A stretch of DNA of 64,000 nt from Isochrysis galbana (lineage: Eukaryota; Haptophyta; Isochrysidales; Isochrysidaceae), in the NCBI GenBank assembly GCA_018136815.1, contig CM030938.1, positions 3,673,448-3,737,447 of the forward strand, written 5' to 3'. Positions 55,641-64,000 of this stretch are shown piece after piece. The notes under the pieces are model-generated. The model searched no databases, had not been told where the DNA came from, and worked only from the letters and a program-made list of their open reading frames with translations. Made by a program: the position numbers and the translations under genes. Each line of letters opens with the position of its first letter. The first letter of the stretch is position 1.

Positions 55641-56021
55641 CCCGGATGGGACAACAAGTACAAGGTCAACAGGTTTTGGGGGCCTCTTCCTATTAATTAA
55701 GAGGACATGTTAACAGGTCGCAATAGGTCCGTAACAGGTCAAAATAAAACTCATTTTAATAATATTATAGATCTATCAGTATGATTTATAATATGAATAC
55801 GATTGGTTTGTGACTTCTGAGCTTAGTTACTAGGGAGAGGAAGGGATCTGAGATGATCTGGGCGTGGCTACGATAGCGGTACCCATAGCCACGCGCGAGG
55901 CGAGAATATTAGATAGGTAGATAGGTTTTTTTTACCTATATTGCCTATTAACAGGTAACAGGTCTGGTAGACCTCTTGACCTCTTAATAGAACCTATTAG
56001 AAGCCTATTGTCCCATTTGGG
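55641..56021. mobile_element. MITE-like element 2 (381 bp), hAT-type target duplication
   Basis: Inverted termini CCCGGATGGGACAA (left) and, read inward from the right, CCCAAATGGGACAA. The identical 8-bp direct repeat CCTAGAAC flanks it at 55633-55640 and 56022-56029. The interior is AT-rich with recurring taacaggt and cctatta motifs. No transposase. The 8-bp duplication points to the hAT superfamily. Confidence 0.8.
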
Positions 56022-56139
56022 CCTAGAACTGATTAGCTAGCATTGCTTGTGGGGTATATGTAGGGGTACGTTAATAGGTCGTTTGCCTTCATTTGGTACC
56101 CCTCGTTTCCAAATACGCGATGCGGGCGACGAGCTGAGA

Positions 56140-56285
56140 AGGTCTCCTTGTGGTGGGTTTGGGCTTGGGTAGTGGTGGGGGTTGCGCTCGGTGTGCGCCT
56201 CCGACGTGAGGAGGTCTTCTTGTGGTGGGTTTGCGATTGGGCAGTGGTGCGCCTTCGACGTGAGAAGGTCTCCTTGTGGTCCGTG
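56140..56285 (+). repeat. Short tandem repeat (gtgagaaggtctccttgtgg units)
   Basis: Three imperfect units of about 60-70 bp contain gaggtct(c/t)cttgtggtggg and cgcctccgacgtgag/cgccttcgacgtgag. No recognisable coding. Flanking sequence from 56285 to 56930 is unique, with a short (ctaggta)n patch at 56788-56825. Confidence 0.6.
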
Positions 56286-56929
56286 GCCCCGGCCACAGCT
56301 AGAATCCCGCGGCGCAAGAGGAAGAGGACGCCGGCTACATGGCGGAGATCTGAGGGACGCTGAAACGCTCAGCTCGGGCACTCGGGCACTAAGGAGAGAA
56401 GGAGAGGAACCGCGGTGCCGGAGGGAGGAGAGAGGAGGTTGGGCAGGAGAGTGTCGCATTGGCAAATCGACACTCATTAGAATTCTGTTTCGTTCGGCAT
56501 TTATCGTTAAAATCCTCTGCCTCTGCGTTCTCTCGATTCTTGGTCGAAGGCTTCACGTGGACACCTAGGGCCTTGGGTAATGGAGCGCCCTCTCTCCGCT
56601 TCTCTCGAAGCGAGAGGGGAAGTTTCGAAGTTTCCCCACCTTTCTTCCTCCTAAGCGCCCTCACAAATAGGTTTATTTAATTTGCTATCGTCCCCAGCGT
56701 CTCTTTTTCTTTGCCTGCTATTGGGGGCATGTAGCATGTAGGCCAAGGCTATGCTTGGGGTTGAGCGGGAGAAGATATTTGGGATCTAGCTAGGTACTAG
56801 GTACTAGGTATCTGGACTATCTAGGTATCTTACTTACTTATTTATGGCCGCAAACACTTTTCAAAAGCCACCATCGATGTATCTAGATGGCTGTTGGCTG
56901 TGGAGCACTATCGCACTATCTACATCTAC

Positions 56930-57330
56930 ATCTACAGATATATAAAACTATTGTTATAGTTTGAACTATGGAGCGTGCCGCGACCGCTCCCGAGCCCCAG
57001 GCGACCCTCGCCACCGCGCCCCACCTGGGACGCCCCATGCCGCCCGAGGCGGCTCGTCAGAAAGCCCTCTCAGAGCCCGTCCAGCCCATCCAAACCACGC
57101 CCGCGCAAGCGCGCGGGGTGGCGAGCACTGGCACCGAACAGGTTGCCCCCATGGCTCTGCGTAGCATGCAGGGGGTCTTTGAGACCCCCTCCAACAGTGG
57201 GAAACCCTCCCACCCCAAGAGCACCTCATGTGGGAGGGCAGCTCAGCTGCCCTCCCCATGGTGGAAACCTCTACCATCAGTGCACCCAACATGGGAGGGC
57301 ACTTCACAACCATCAATCTTCTACGGAGAG
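56930..57330 (+). repeat. Dispersed repeat E, copy 2
   Basis: Matches 14263-14520 up to about 57145, same orientation. A plus-strand frame from 56968 to 57912 is open across this repeat, the tandem repeats and repeat F, but its sequence is repeat-derived (Pro/Ser-rich). I do not call it a gene. Confidence 0.6.
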
Positions 57331-57357
57331 CAACTTGTGCCTCTGTTTTTCAACATG

Positions 57358-57729
57358 TTGACTCACTTCTCGTTTTCACCCCACTCCTGTGGGCCACAAG
57401 AAGCTACAACTCAGTGCCCTGCCTTGGGCCCTCCTTCAACACTTGACTCCCTCTCCTACTCTCCCTTCCCTCTAGAACCAACCCAAACAGAACGAACCCC
57501 CTCGCCCTCTGTTCAAAGCACCAAAAATTTCAACTCAAGACCCTTGTTGATACACTTCACGTTTTCACCCCACTCTTGTGGGCCACAATTACCTTCAGCT
57601 CAGTGCCCTGCCTTGGGCCCTCTTCCAATACTTCACTCCCTCTCCCACTCCCTCTTCCAACTACAACTAACCCAAGAAGCACAAACCCCCTTGCCCTCTG
57701 CTTCAAGCACCAAAAATTTCGACTCAAGA
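57358..57729 (+). repeat. Two-unit tandem repeat of about 185 bp
   Basis: Units 57358-57540 and 57546-57729 share cgttttcaccccactc(c/t)tgtgggccaca, cagtgccctgccttgggccct, cactccctctcc and the end caccaaaaatttc(a/g)actcaagac. It lies between repeats E and F. Confidence 0.75.
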
Positions 57730-57744
57730 CAAGAGGGAGGACAT

Positions 57745-58085
57745 GTCTTGAGGCGGCGTCGCTGCCCATGCCTAGCGCAAGGGTATAGCGCCCCCACTCA
57801 GACATCTCCTTCCCCACAGCTCCTCTCTGAGGAGTTAGTTGCTCCTCTCCCTCCCATTAGGCCCCCTTGCCTGCGAGACCAGAACAGGATCCTGGCGTGG
57901 GGGGCTGTCTGAGTGTGGAGGGAGGGGCGCTCTGGCTAGCGCAGGTAGAAAGCTAGTGAAGAGCTGGGTGGCATAAGGGGGGAAGGGTGCTTGCGCTTGC
58001 CGCGGCAGGGTGTCCTGTCTTGAGTGAGCGCTAGTCCCGTTCCTTTGCCGCGCCGCGACCCATAAAAATTTGTTAAAAATTTAAA
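57745..58085 (-). repeat. Repeat F, copy 2 (inverted)
   Basis: Reverse-complement partner of 47780-48075, described there. Both copies border AT-rich aaatttttaa motifs. The AT-rich stretch here (58060-58140) contains agatatagata runs. Confidence 0.8.
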
Positions 58086-58651
58086 AAATTTTACATCTAC
58101 AGATATAGATACTATCTATTGTCTATTGCACATTGTACAACTACTACTATCTATATCTAGATGGCTGAAAATCACTATCACTATCACTATCTACTTGCAT
58201 CTAGCAGATCTAGATGGTGCCCGCCCGTGGGGGGCTGTTCCATGCCTTACTCCTCCCTCGTCGCCGCCACTCTCAACTCCTCCCGCCTCGCCACCGTCCA
58301 CCGTTGCCGCCGCCTCCCTTGTCGCCGCCACTTCCACTTCCACTTCCACTTCAACCTCCTCCGGCATCGCCGCTGGTGCCGCTTCCGCTTCCTCCCGCGT
58401 CGCCACCACTACGACTACCAACAACTCCATTATCGCGGCCATTGCGCACCTCCACCTCCTTCGTCCCTCGTGGCCGCCACTTCCACCTCCTCCCGCCCAG
58501 AGGCTCTCTTGCTATCAGCTAGAACGTCCCTACCCGTCCACAGGTCACCTTAGTGTCCTGGCGTCTCTACGCGAACTCAGAGAGACGATCGATCGGCCAA
58601 GCAAATCCTACGTGCTATTCTCGTACTCTTATGAGTAGAGAGAGAACATAG
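58086..58651. other. 5' flank of the glycosyltransferase gene
   Basis: An atctagat/actatcta-rich patch (58095-58215) is followed by a CT/CCA-rich stretch (58260-58500) with tandem cttccac and cgccgc motifs. Open frames here are low-complexity Ser/Thr/Pro. Probably promoter and 5' UTR. Confidence 0.4.
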
Positions 58652-59632
58652 GTGAATCGGCGCCGTCGGAGGTGCCCGATGGCACCAACAGCCCCAGACA
58701 AGGCTACTCTTCCGCTCGCGGTGGTCATCAACCTGCCGCAGCACACTTGCCGGCTTGAGAAGATCCGCCAGCGACTGGCCGCGGAGGGTGTGCCCTTTGA
58801 GCTTGCAGATGCGGTGGACGGCTCGCTGCTGAGCTGCAAGTCTCTGAAGGCAGAGGTGACGCCTCTTGGCCGTCATCTGCTGACGCCTGGGATGATCGGC
58901 TGCTTCCTCTCGCATAGGCGGTGCTGGCAGCAGTGCCTGCGCTCGGCCAAACCGCTTGTGATCCTGGAAGATGATGCGATTCTAGAGCAGGGCGGCTGCG
59001 GTGGATTCCGCGCGTCGCTCTGCGCAAGCCTAGATGAGCTGCAAGCAATCGATCCGGAATGGGAAGTGCTCCTCCTGGGAGCCATGGGCATGATTCACCC
59101 GGAAGGATGGCGCATGTATGGCGTCAATATGATCGTCGGTCTTGTTGCTGGGACTGTACGAAGTCCTCGAAGGCTGTCCCAAAGCATTCATGTGCCTGGT
59201 CGCCCAATGTGCACGCATGCTTACGTCCTATCGCCTATGGGTGCAGCCCGGCTGCTTGAGGCATTCCCGCGTGCGAACTTTCACGTCGACGTTTCCGCAT
59301 GGGGTGTACGAGCCCTTCGTCTTTACCTCGTTGTACCGCTCCTGGCCAAACAAGACACTGTCGTCAAGACCACCATTGGTGGCGGGCATGATACAAAGTG
59401 GGTGCCATCGTTCACCATTGATAGGTACAGTGGCGCCGAATTTGTGTGGGTGTTCAATGGCCCTGTGTTCCAAATCGGCGGCGTATTACTGACTCTTGGG
59501 CGATCTGTCGTATCAAGTGCATTATTTTGCGTCATTGCCATCATCACTCGCTCGTCAGCCCTTGGAGCTCTCGCAGCCGGATGGATTTTGTTCCAACTCG
59601 GCCTCATCAACGCATTGAAGATGACCCGGTAA
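58652..59632 (+). CDS. Glycosyltransferase family 25 (LPS-type) protein
   Basis: Single exon of 326 aa; ATG at 58652 (a second at 58679), stop 59630-59632. VVINLPQHTCRLEKIRQRL near the N-terminus matches the opening strand and Arg-rich helix of GT25. GCFLSHRRCWQQ and the metal-site motif VILEDDAI (EDD at 106-108) follow, then EWEVLLLGA, and THAYVLSPMGAARLLEAF with HVDV. Two C-terminal hydrophobic segments (about 272-292 and 298-318) suggest a membrane tether. No N-terminal signal anchor is seen. The family transfers galactose or related sugars from nucleotide donors to glycans or collagen-like proteins. Donor and acceptor cannot be told. Confidence 0.8.
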   Translation: MNRRRRRCPMAPTAPDKATLPLAVVINLPQHTCRLEKIRQRLAAEGVPFELADAVDGSLLSCKSLKAEVTPLGRHLLTPGMIGCFLSHRRCWQQCLRSAKPLVILEDDAILEQGGCGGFRASLCASLDELQAIDPEWEVLLLGAMGMIHPEGWRMYGVNMIVGLVAGTVRSPRRLSQSIHVPGRPMCTHAYVLSPMGAARLLEAFPRANFHVDVSAWGVRALRLYLVVPLLAKQDTVVKTTIGGGHDTKWVPSFTIDRYSGAEFVWVFNGPVFQIGGVLLTLGRSVVSSALFCVIAIITRSSALGALAAGWILFQLGLINALKMTR

Positions 59633-59649
59633 TGTATGGTCATTCAAGT

Positions 59650-59850
59650 CCACAATGTCAAAAAAAACTTGAAAGTGTCTGCTGAGCTACCATGCTCCGC
59701 CCCGTCTGAGAGTTCCTGTAGCCCACGCCCCCATCCCGATCGCACATCACTTCCTGCTCCCCCATCATTCCTTAATCCTTTATCTTCGGTGTTGCTGGGT
59801 TGGGCGAGTCGGCAACCTACTTTCAATAATAAAATATCTGAGCGTTAGTG
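59650..59850 (-). mobile_element. LINE family D 3'-UTR scrap
   Basis: The right-to-left reading ends with the family signature around cttgaaagtgtctgctgag (reverse complement of the 3' tip). It also keeps cattccttaatcctttatct, homologous to the C-rich 3' UTR segment. Truncated. Confidence 0.45.
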
Positions 59851-60729
59851 CCACTACTCTCACTAGCACAGTACTATCACGACACTCCTCAACGCACCTG
59901 CCCGCACGCCTTGAAGTGGTGGCACAAGACACATACAGATATGCATCCCTACAAATCTCCCCCCTCGCAAACCCAAACCCCCGGCTCTCATGATAACTCC
60001 CCACAAATTACAATGAGGGAAAACCCAGTGAGGCGAACCGACCTCGACCTACGTCGGGCGACTCACCTGAAAAAACACGGGGGGGGGGGGGGGGGGCTCT
60101 CGTCCGTGAAGCTGAACGGCCCTTGCAGCTCTCGCCGCGAGCATTCCTCGAGAAATAAAAGACTGCGCCTCGAGACTCGAGCGAGATAGCTGATACTTGC
60201 CACAAACCACAAACAAGGGCGGTCCCGTGGTGTCGCATCCAGAGTATTTTATATACTCTAGGCGGATGCAGTGCTTCTATGAATGTGTAGTGTGTGAGAA
60301 AATTGAGTGAGTTTTGTTTTTGCCAATGAGTTGCCTCGAAGCTCCGCCGTATTGCACGCCGCATTTGTTCGTTTGTCCTCATTTGTTTCATTGGTTTGTT
60401 TGTTGTTTGTGCGATGTTGCGTTCGTTTTCGGAGTTTTCTTGTTGGTGAGTGAGTGATGTGGGGTGGTGTCTTGTGGGGCCGTCGCCGCGATGTAGCGCG
60501 CCCTTTCCCCTCTCTCTCAAGACTTCTCTTCATTCACTCCATGCCCTAGCCCCGCTGAGACTTGCCCCACGATCAAGCACTCGCTTGATTCCACAGTTCA
60601 AAGACATCCCTCACTCACCCGCACGCCCTCGCCACACATCTCGCCAGCCCACCACTCACAACGCACAAGCCTGCACATGCGCATGGTGCACTTGCCCGTC
60701 TCACTCATCAACCCGCTCTGACCCATGGG
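59851..60729. other. Intergenic region
   Basis: A poly-G run (60080-60096) and tgtttgttgtttg repeats (60370-60415) are the only structures seen. Frames on both strands are not recognisable. Confidence 0.4.
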
Positions 60730-61760
60730 ATGACGAGAGACTCATACATGCACTTCAAACACATAACACATCGCCGAATAGGCACCTACAACCGCTTCCC
60801 GGGCCGGGACCCCCTCTGCCGCCTATGCGCGCAATCCAACGAATAACGAATCCTCCGCACACATTGGCTATGACTGACGACATACATAGGGACGTGCTTA
60901 GCTTTGAACGACGTCTTCGAAACGATTCACCATCTCACAGACTACGCGCCGACTATAACAACCCAGAGATAGATAGCCACGAGAGCCGAACTAGCCGTAG
61001 ACAGACAGACTATTCATACTTCCGCGAAAGCCGAAAGCATTGTCACCTCACTCAAGAGAGATCGTATACCTACTCGCGTGGAGGTACATCCTCAGCGACT
61101 TCTGTTAGATACTATACGAGAATATCAAATTCAACAGTGACTACGTCATAAGAAGAATGATCGAGCGATACACCACGCTATGCAAAGCGGCACTTCATGG
61201 AAATAACACGGACGCCTCCAGACGAGCCAAAGCAGGCATGGGCCGCCAGCCGAAAAAACGCAAAACGCATAGACGTCAATGAATTCCGCCCAATATTCGA
61301 GACGAACGACGACAACGAACTAGTACCAAGTAGCAAACTCGTAGCCGTAGCATTATTAGAGCGTTTAAAAATTAATCTTATAGTTGAACAAGAAAATAAC
61401 ACCGGACAGAGCGATCAAGGATAGTAAAAAACCGAGGGGGGCGAAGCGCCCCCACCCGAGTAATCCACATTGGGGAAGGCGGGAAGGCCGGGCCCCTACA
61501 CCGGGACGGACTTAATCCGAGGCCACCAAGGACAAACCCATGAGGCCTGCCCCACCCCTTCCCCCAACGCGAGGCCCAAAGTAGTGTACATGGGTCGACC
61601 CGCCAAAACCGAATAAAAAGGAACGTGGGGGGGGAGCGGAAGGGAGAGTGGAGGTAGGGGAATGGGCGATGGCGGCGCGATCGCGTGAGAAAGTGAGTCA
61701 CTAGCAGCATAGCGAACACCTTCAAGAAGGTTTTTTTATAGGCAGCCGCGGGCTCGACTC
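60730..61760 (+). mobile_element. LINE family D 3' half-ORF and 3' UTR
   Basis: 60770-60845 reads RRIGTYNRFPGRDPLCRLCA, which fits the zinc-knuckle region (CxxC) after a LINE reverse transcriptase. Decayed coding follows. The terminal frame (from about 61198) reads KNAKRIDVNEFRPIFETNDD and ends QSDQG-stop at 61424. The 3' UTR runs to the cttcaagaaggttttttt tip at 61735, with the diagnostic ggcccaaagtagtgtacatg (reverse order on this strand: catgtacactactttgggcc complement). This is the longest copy in the window. Confidence 0.65.
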
Positions 61761-61770
61761 TCAACTGCGT

Positions 61771-62218
61771 GCGCTTGAGTGGCATTCGACATTGACCTCA
61801 CAACAAGACAGCATGAATGCAACGGCATGCAAATGTGCAATCTAGCTCGTGCTCATAAAGCCACGCGGCGGCACCAACGAAAGGCACGAAGCACCAATGA
61901 TTGATTTGATGGCAATTTCTTGAAACCGGGGCACGTAAGCTAAAGGTGCGTCCATGTTTTTCGCTGGTCATGAGTGTGCGTGCACGCTAAGGGTAAGGAG
62001 TGAACAATCCACACACGTTGAGAACCGCTTGCATTTGGCCATCCTCACCCACCTCGCGGAGCAATGCGATGGCGAACGTCTCGTCAACGGCCGCGCCGAC
62101 TGCTCCATTTTGAACAACAAATACGAATTGCCACGTCATCAAGGGTTCATATGGGGCACTGTGGCCATTATCGCCGTCTCGTTTGATCATTGAAACAGCT
62201 TTTGGGGGCCCCGTCACG
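61771..62218. other. 3' flank of the oxidase gene
   Basis: Unique sequence downstream of the minus-strand oxidase. A minus frame 62235-61987 overlaps the oxidase end and is not recognised as a gene; it may be 3' UTR. Confidence 0.4.
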
Positions 62219-64000
62219 TCAAGTTGGGCCGCCACTCAAGACATGCGACGCACACCGCAGGTCGGCCTCGTCCATGCGCCCCGCGCGCAAAACGCGCCCT
62301 AGCTCGTCCCAGCGACAGCCCTGCATCAGCATCCATTCGTCTTCTCGATCTTCGCCGCAGACGAGGCTGCGCAACTCGGCGCTGCGCATCAGTGCACACG
62401 CGCCGATTGCACGCTCCGATCCAACCTGAGTATTTGCAGCGCATGTGCACCTCGTGGTGTCGAAGCGGGCCTCGTGCTCTCCGCTCCTGACACAGCAGTG
62501 CTTGTCCAAAGTGCTGCCGCTAACGATGCGCCCTGCGCTCGACGAGAAGGCGCTAAACGTCCAAACATTCCGCGCAAGACCCTCCCCTACAAATTTTGAG
62601 TGCGGATCCACCGCATTGGCGATGCAACCAAACTGGCACCATGAGGGTCCCATCTGCTCGATGGTGTTGTTGCGAACCTCATGCTCGTTATCCCAGCCAT
62701 GCTTGCCCCAGTGGATCGCTGCGCCGCACTGTGGGCCGCGCAAAACGTCTACAATCGGCTGGGGTAAGCGCTCGCCGCGCAACGTGTCGAGGTTGAGGTA
62801 CATCCGCGGGAAGCTGCGTGTCGGCGACAGAAAGGAGTCATCCACTCCTGTCCACCGGAGGGCGACGTCGTTCAGCCGCTGCCGCACAACGAGGGCCTGG
62901 GACACGTTCAGAAAGGCGGAAAGACAGCGCACTGCGTTGTACCACGGCACCCCAAACTCGGTTTGGTTGTAGCATGCCGGTGATCCTTTGGTCATGGTAG
63001 TCCATCGGTGGTACGCGGGCGGCGGCTGGCCAATCCTTTCGGCATGATTTGCGAGGAGATAATCCGCAAGGGAGGGCGTGTCCTTTTGGCCCGAAGTGCG
63101 GCGCGCGCATACCAAGGGGTCCGAGTGCCACAGACAGTGCGACTCGCCAGGTTTTGTCTCTACCCCCTTCCACAGGAATGTCGCCTTACGCGACGGCAAC
63201 TGTAGAATCTTTTCCCACTCCAAGTATCTCTTTTGGCCGCGAGGACCATCAAGCACGCCAAAAGGACTGTAGCTCCGCCTGACATCTATCCACTCGTGCC
63301 AAGCGGCGAAATTTTGCTCCTTCGTCCTTTTATCGGCCGGTGGCTTGTACGCCAACGAGCCCTCTCGCCCCACGACCCATTTGTCGAAGAAGAGTCGCGG
63401 ATGCCAGTTTTGTAGCACTTGTAGGTGGCCAAATGTGAGATGGAGGGGCGCCTTCCGAAGGATGCTGTCGGCAGCCACATCATCTTTTGGCGAGTGAGCG
63501 CGCAGCTCGAGAGCCGAACTAATTATTGCTTCCGTCCGGCTCACCCGCTGAAGGAAGTCCCGCGGGCTCACTCTCTTCCAGGATGCAGAGATGTGCGCCT
63601 GCCGCATGATTGCGAGCTTCACGTGCAAGATGATACCCAAGCGTCCGACAGAGGTCTTTAGCGCCCGAAAGAGGAGCGGATGACTCTCAGCCGTCACGTC
63701 CTCTATTATCCGCCCGTCGGCAAGCATCACACGTGCGGCTAGTAACTTCGATGGCCAGCCTCCCTCGACAAGAGAGGATCCGTGCGCAGCTGTCGCGATA
63801 ATGCCTCCGACCGTCTGGCCCATGAAAAGAGTAGCTGGGTGGCTAAGCATGTAGCCGTTCGGTGCAGAACTCGTCCTGTACGTCGCCAGATACTCGTGCA
63901 GCGCCTGCACTGTGACGCACGTGCGCACAGTCACAGTCTTTCTCGCCTCGTCGACGAGAACATCGGCGCCCCTGTCGGCTGCTGTGCCGTTCGCGGGCGC
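62219..64000 (-). CDS. FAD-linked oxidase, sugar-1,4-lactone oxidase type (partial at 5' end)
   Basis: The frame is open from the right edge (64000) to TGA at 62221-62219, at least 593 aa without an intron. The N-terminus is missing. Seen at once is the end of a PP-loop FAD-binding domain (ADVLVDEARKTVTVRTCVTV, then QTVGGIIATAAHGSS, where the His-Gly pair lies near the flavin in this family). LLAARVMLADGRIIEDV and LGIILHVKLAIM follow. The C-terminal half is diverged and Cys-rich, without the clear HWGK-Y signature block, although AIHWGKHGWDNEHE near residue 430 of the visible part matches the HWGK motif of aldonolactone oxidases. Predicted to oxidise a sugar lactone, as in ascorbate or erythroascorbate synthesis. 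Substrate not certain. Confidence 0.8.
   Translation of the reverse strand, partial: APANGTAADRGADVLVDEARKTVTVRTCVTVQALHEYLATYRTSSAPNGYMLSHPATLFMGQTVGGIIATAAHGSSLVEGGWPSKLLAARVMLADGRIIEDVTAESHPLLFRALKTSVGRLGIILHVKLAIMRQAHISASWKRVSPRDFLQRVSRTEAIISSALELRAHSPKDDVAADSILRKAPLHLTFGHLQVLQNWHPRLFFDKWVVGREGSLAYKPPADKRTKEQNFAAWHEWIDVRRSYSPFGVLDGPRGQKRYLEWEKILQLPSRKATFLWKGVETKPGESHCLWHSDPLVCARRTSGQKDTPSLADYLLANHAERIGQPPPAYHRWTTMTKGSPACYNQTEFGVPWYNAVRCLSAFLNVSQALVVRQRLNDVALRWTGVDDSFLSPTRSFPRMYLNLDTLRGERLPQPIVDVLRGPQCGAAIHWGKHGWDNEHEVRNNTIEQMGPSWCQFGCIANAVDPHSKFVGEGLARNVWTFSAFSSSAGRIVSGSTLDKHCCVRSGEHEARFDTTRCTCAANTQVGSERAIGACALMRSAELRSLVCGEDREDEWMLMQGCRWDELGRVLRAGRMDEADLRCASHVLSGGPT

Noticed and set aside
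57358-57729. Tandem units considered as a possible CRISPR-like array
   Set aside because: Only two units of about 185 bp, without short repeats separated by unique spacers, and the genome is eukaryotic.
56968-57912. Plus-strand frame of 314 codons
   Set aside because: It crosses repeat E, the two-unit tandem and repeat F in one low-complexity Pro/Ser-rich run. The open frame follows from repeat composition.
61987-62235. Minus-strand 82-codon frame at the end of the oxidase
   Set aside because: It overlaps the oxidase stop in another frame, with no family pattern.

Overview
The window is nuclear DNA from a single-celled eukaryote, most likely an alga of the haptophyte or chromist kind. This is an inference, because nothing here names the species. 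The evidence is about ten spliced genes on both strands with typical eukaryotic products: MAP kinase kinase, EHD ATPase, BRO1/ESCRT protein, PCID2, RCK-type antiporter and FAD synthase. Introns are short (about 50-250 bp) and many start GTGCG. Three of about 26 reconstructed introns are GC-AG. DNA between genes is packed with GC-rich minisatellites, long (GA)n/(CT)n tracts, poly-G runs and decayed retrotransposons. There is one 100-N assembly gap at 25001-25100.

Layout. 1-9736: two copies of an unknown gene (the first broken by a stop) flank a MAP kinase kinase (minus), an LTR-like remnant, a small coiled-coil gene (minus) and a 1.66-kb minisatellite of 15-bp units. 10318-14224: a four-exon EHD-family gene (minus) with a very long Gln/Pro-rich tail. 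15174-19700: LINE remnants on the minus strand, one split by a 1.38-kb LTR-type insertion with 5-bp target duplication. 20438-22572: a C2H2 zinc-finger gene (minus). 23413-24108: a secreted or membrane-anchored nucleoside diphosphate kinase. 24183-27938: LINE 3' ends, the gap, and a Ty1/copia pol with its 3' LTR. 28027-30415: a BRO1-UIM-UBA gene. 32768-32981: a MITE. 33593-36970: a seven-exon cation/proton antiporter with RCK domains. 38183-39028: a conserved gene of unknown function. 39847-42165: repeats, an ankyrin scrap and a broken cysteine-rich gene. 43538-45203: PCID2. 45575-48100: repeats. 48844-52143 (minus) and 52989-54809 (plus): FAD synthase and a coiled-coil protein, divergent. 55641-56021: a hAT-like MITE. 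58652-59632: a family-25 glycosyltransferase. 60730-61760: a LINE 3' fragment. 62219-64000: an FAD-linked sugar-lactone oxidase type gene running off the right edge.

The genes are ordinary housekeeping and membrane-traffic genes placed independently, with no operon. EHD, BRO1/ESCRT and the ubiquitin-binding modules share an endomembrane theme, but nothing shows that they act together. Exon boundaries were fitted by hand from reading frame, splice-site motifs and family alignment knowledge. Every multi-exon model given keeps frame across all junctions.
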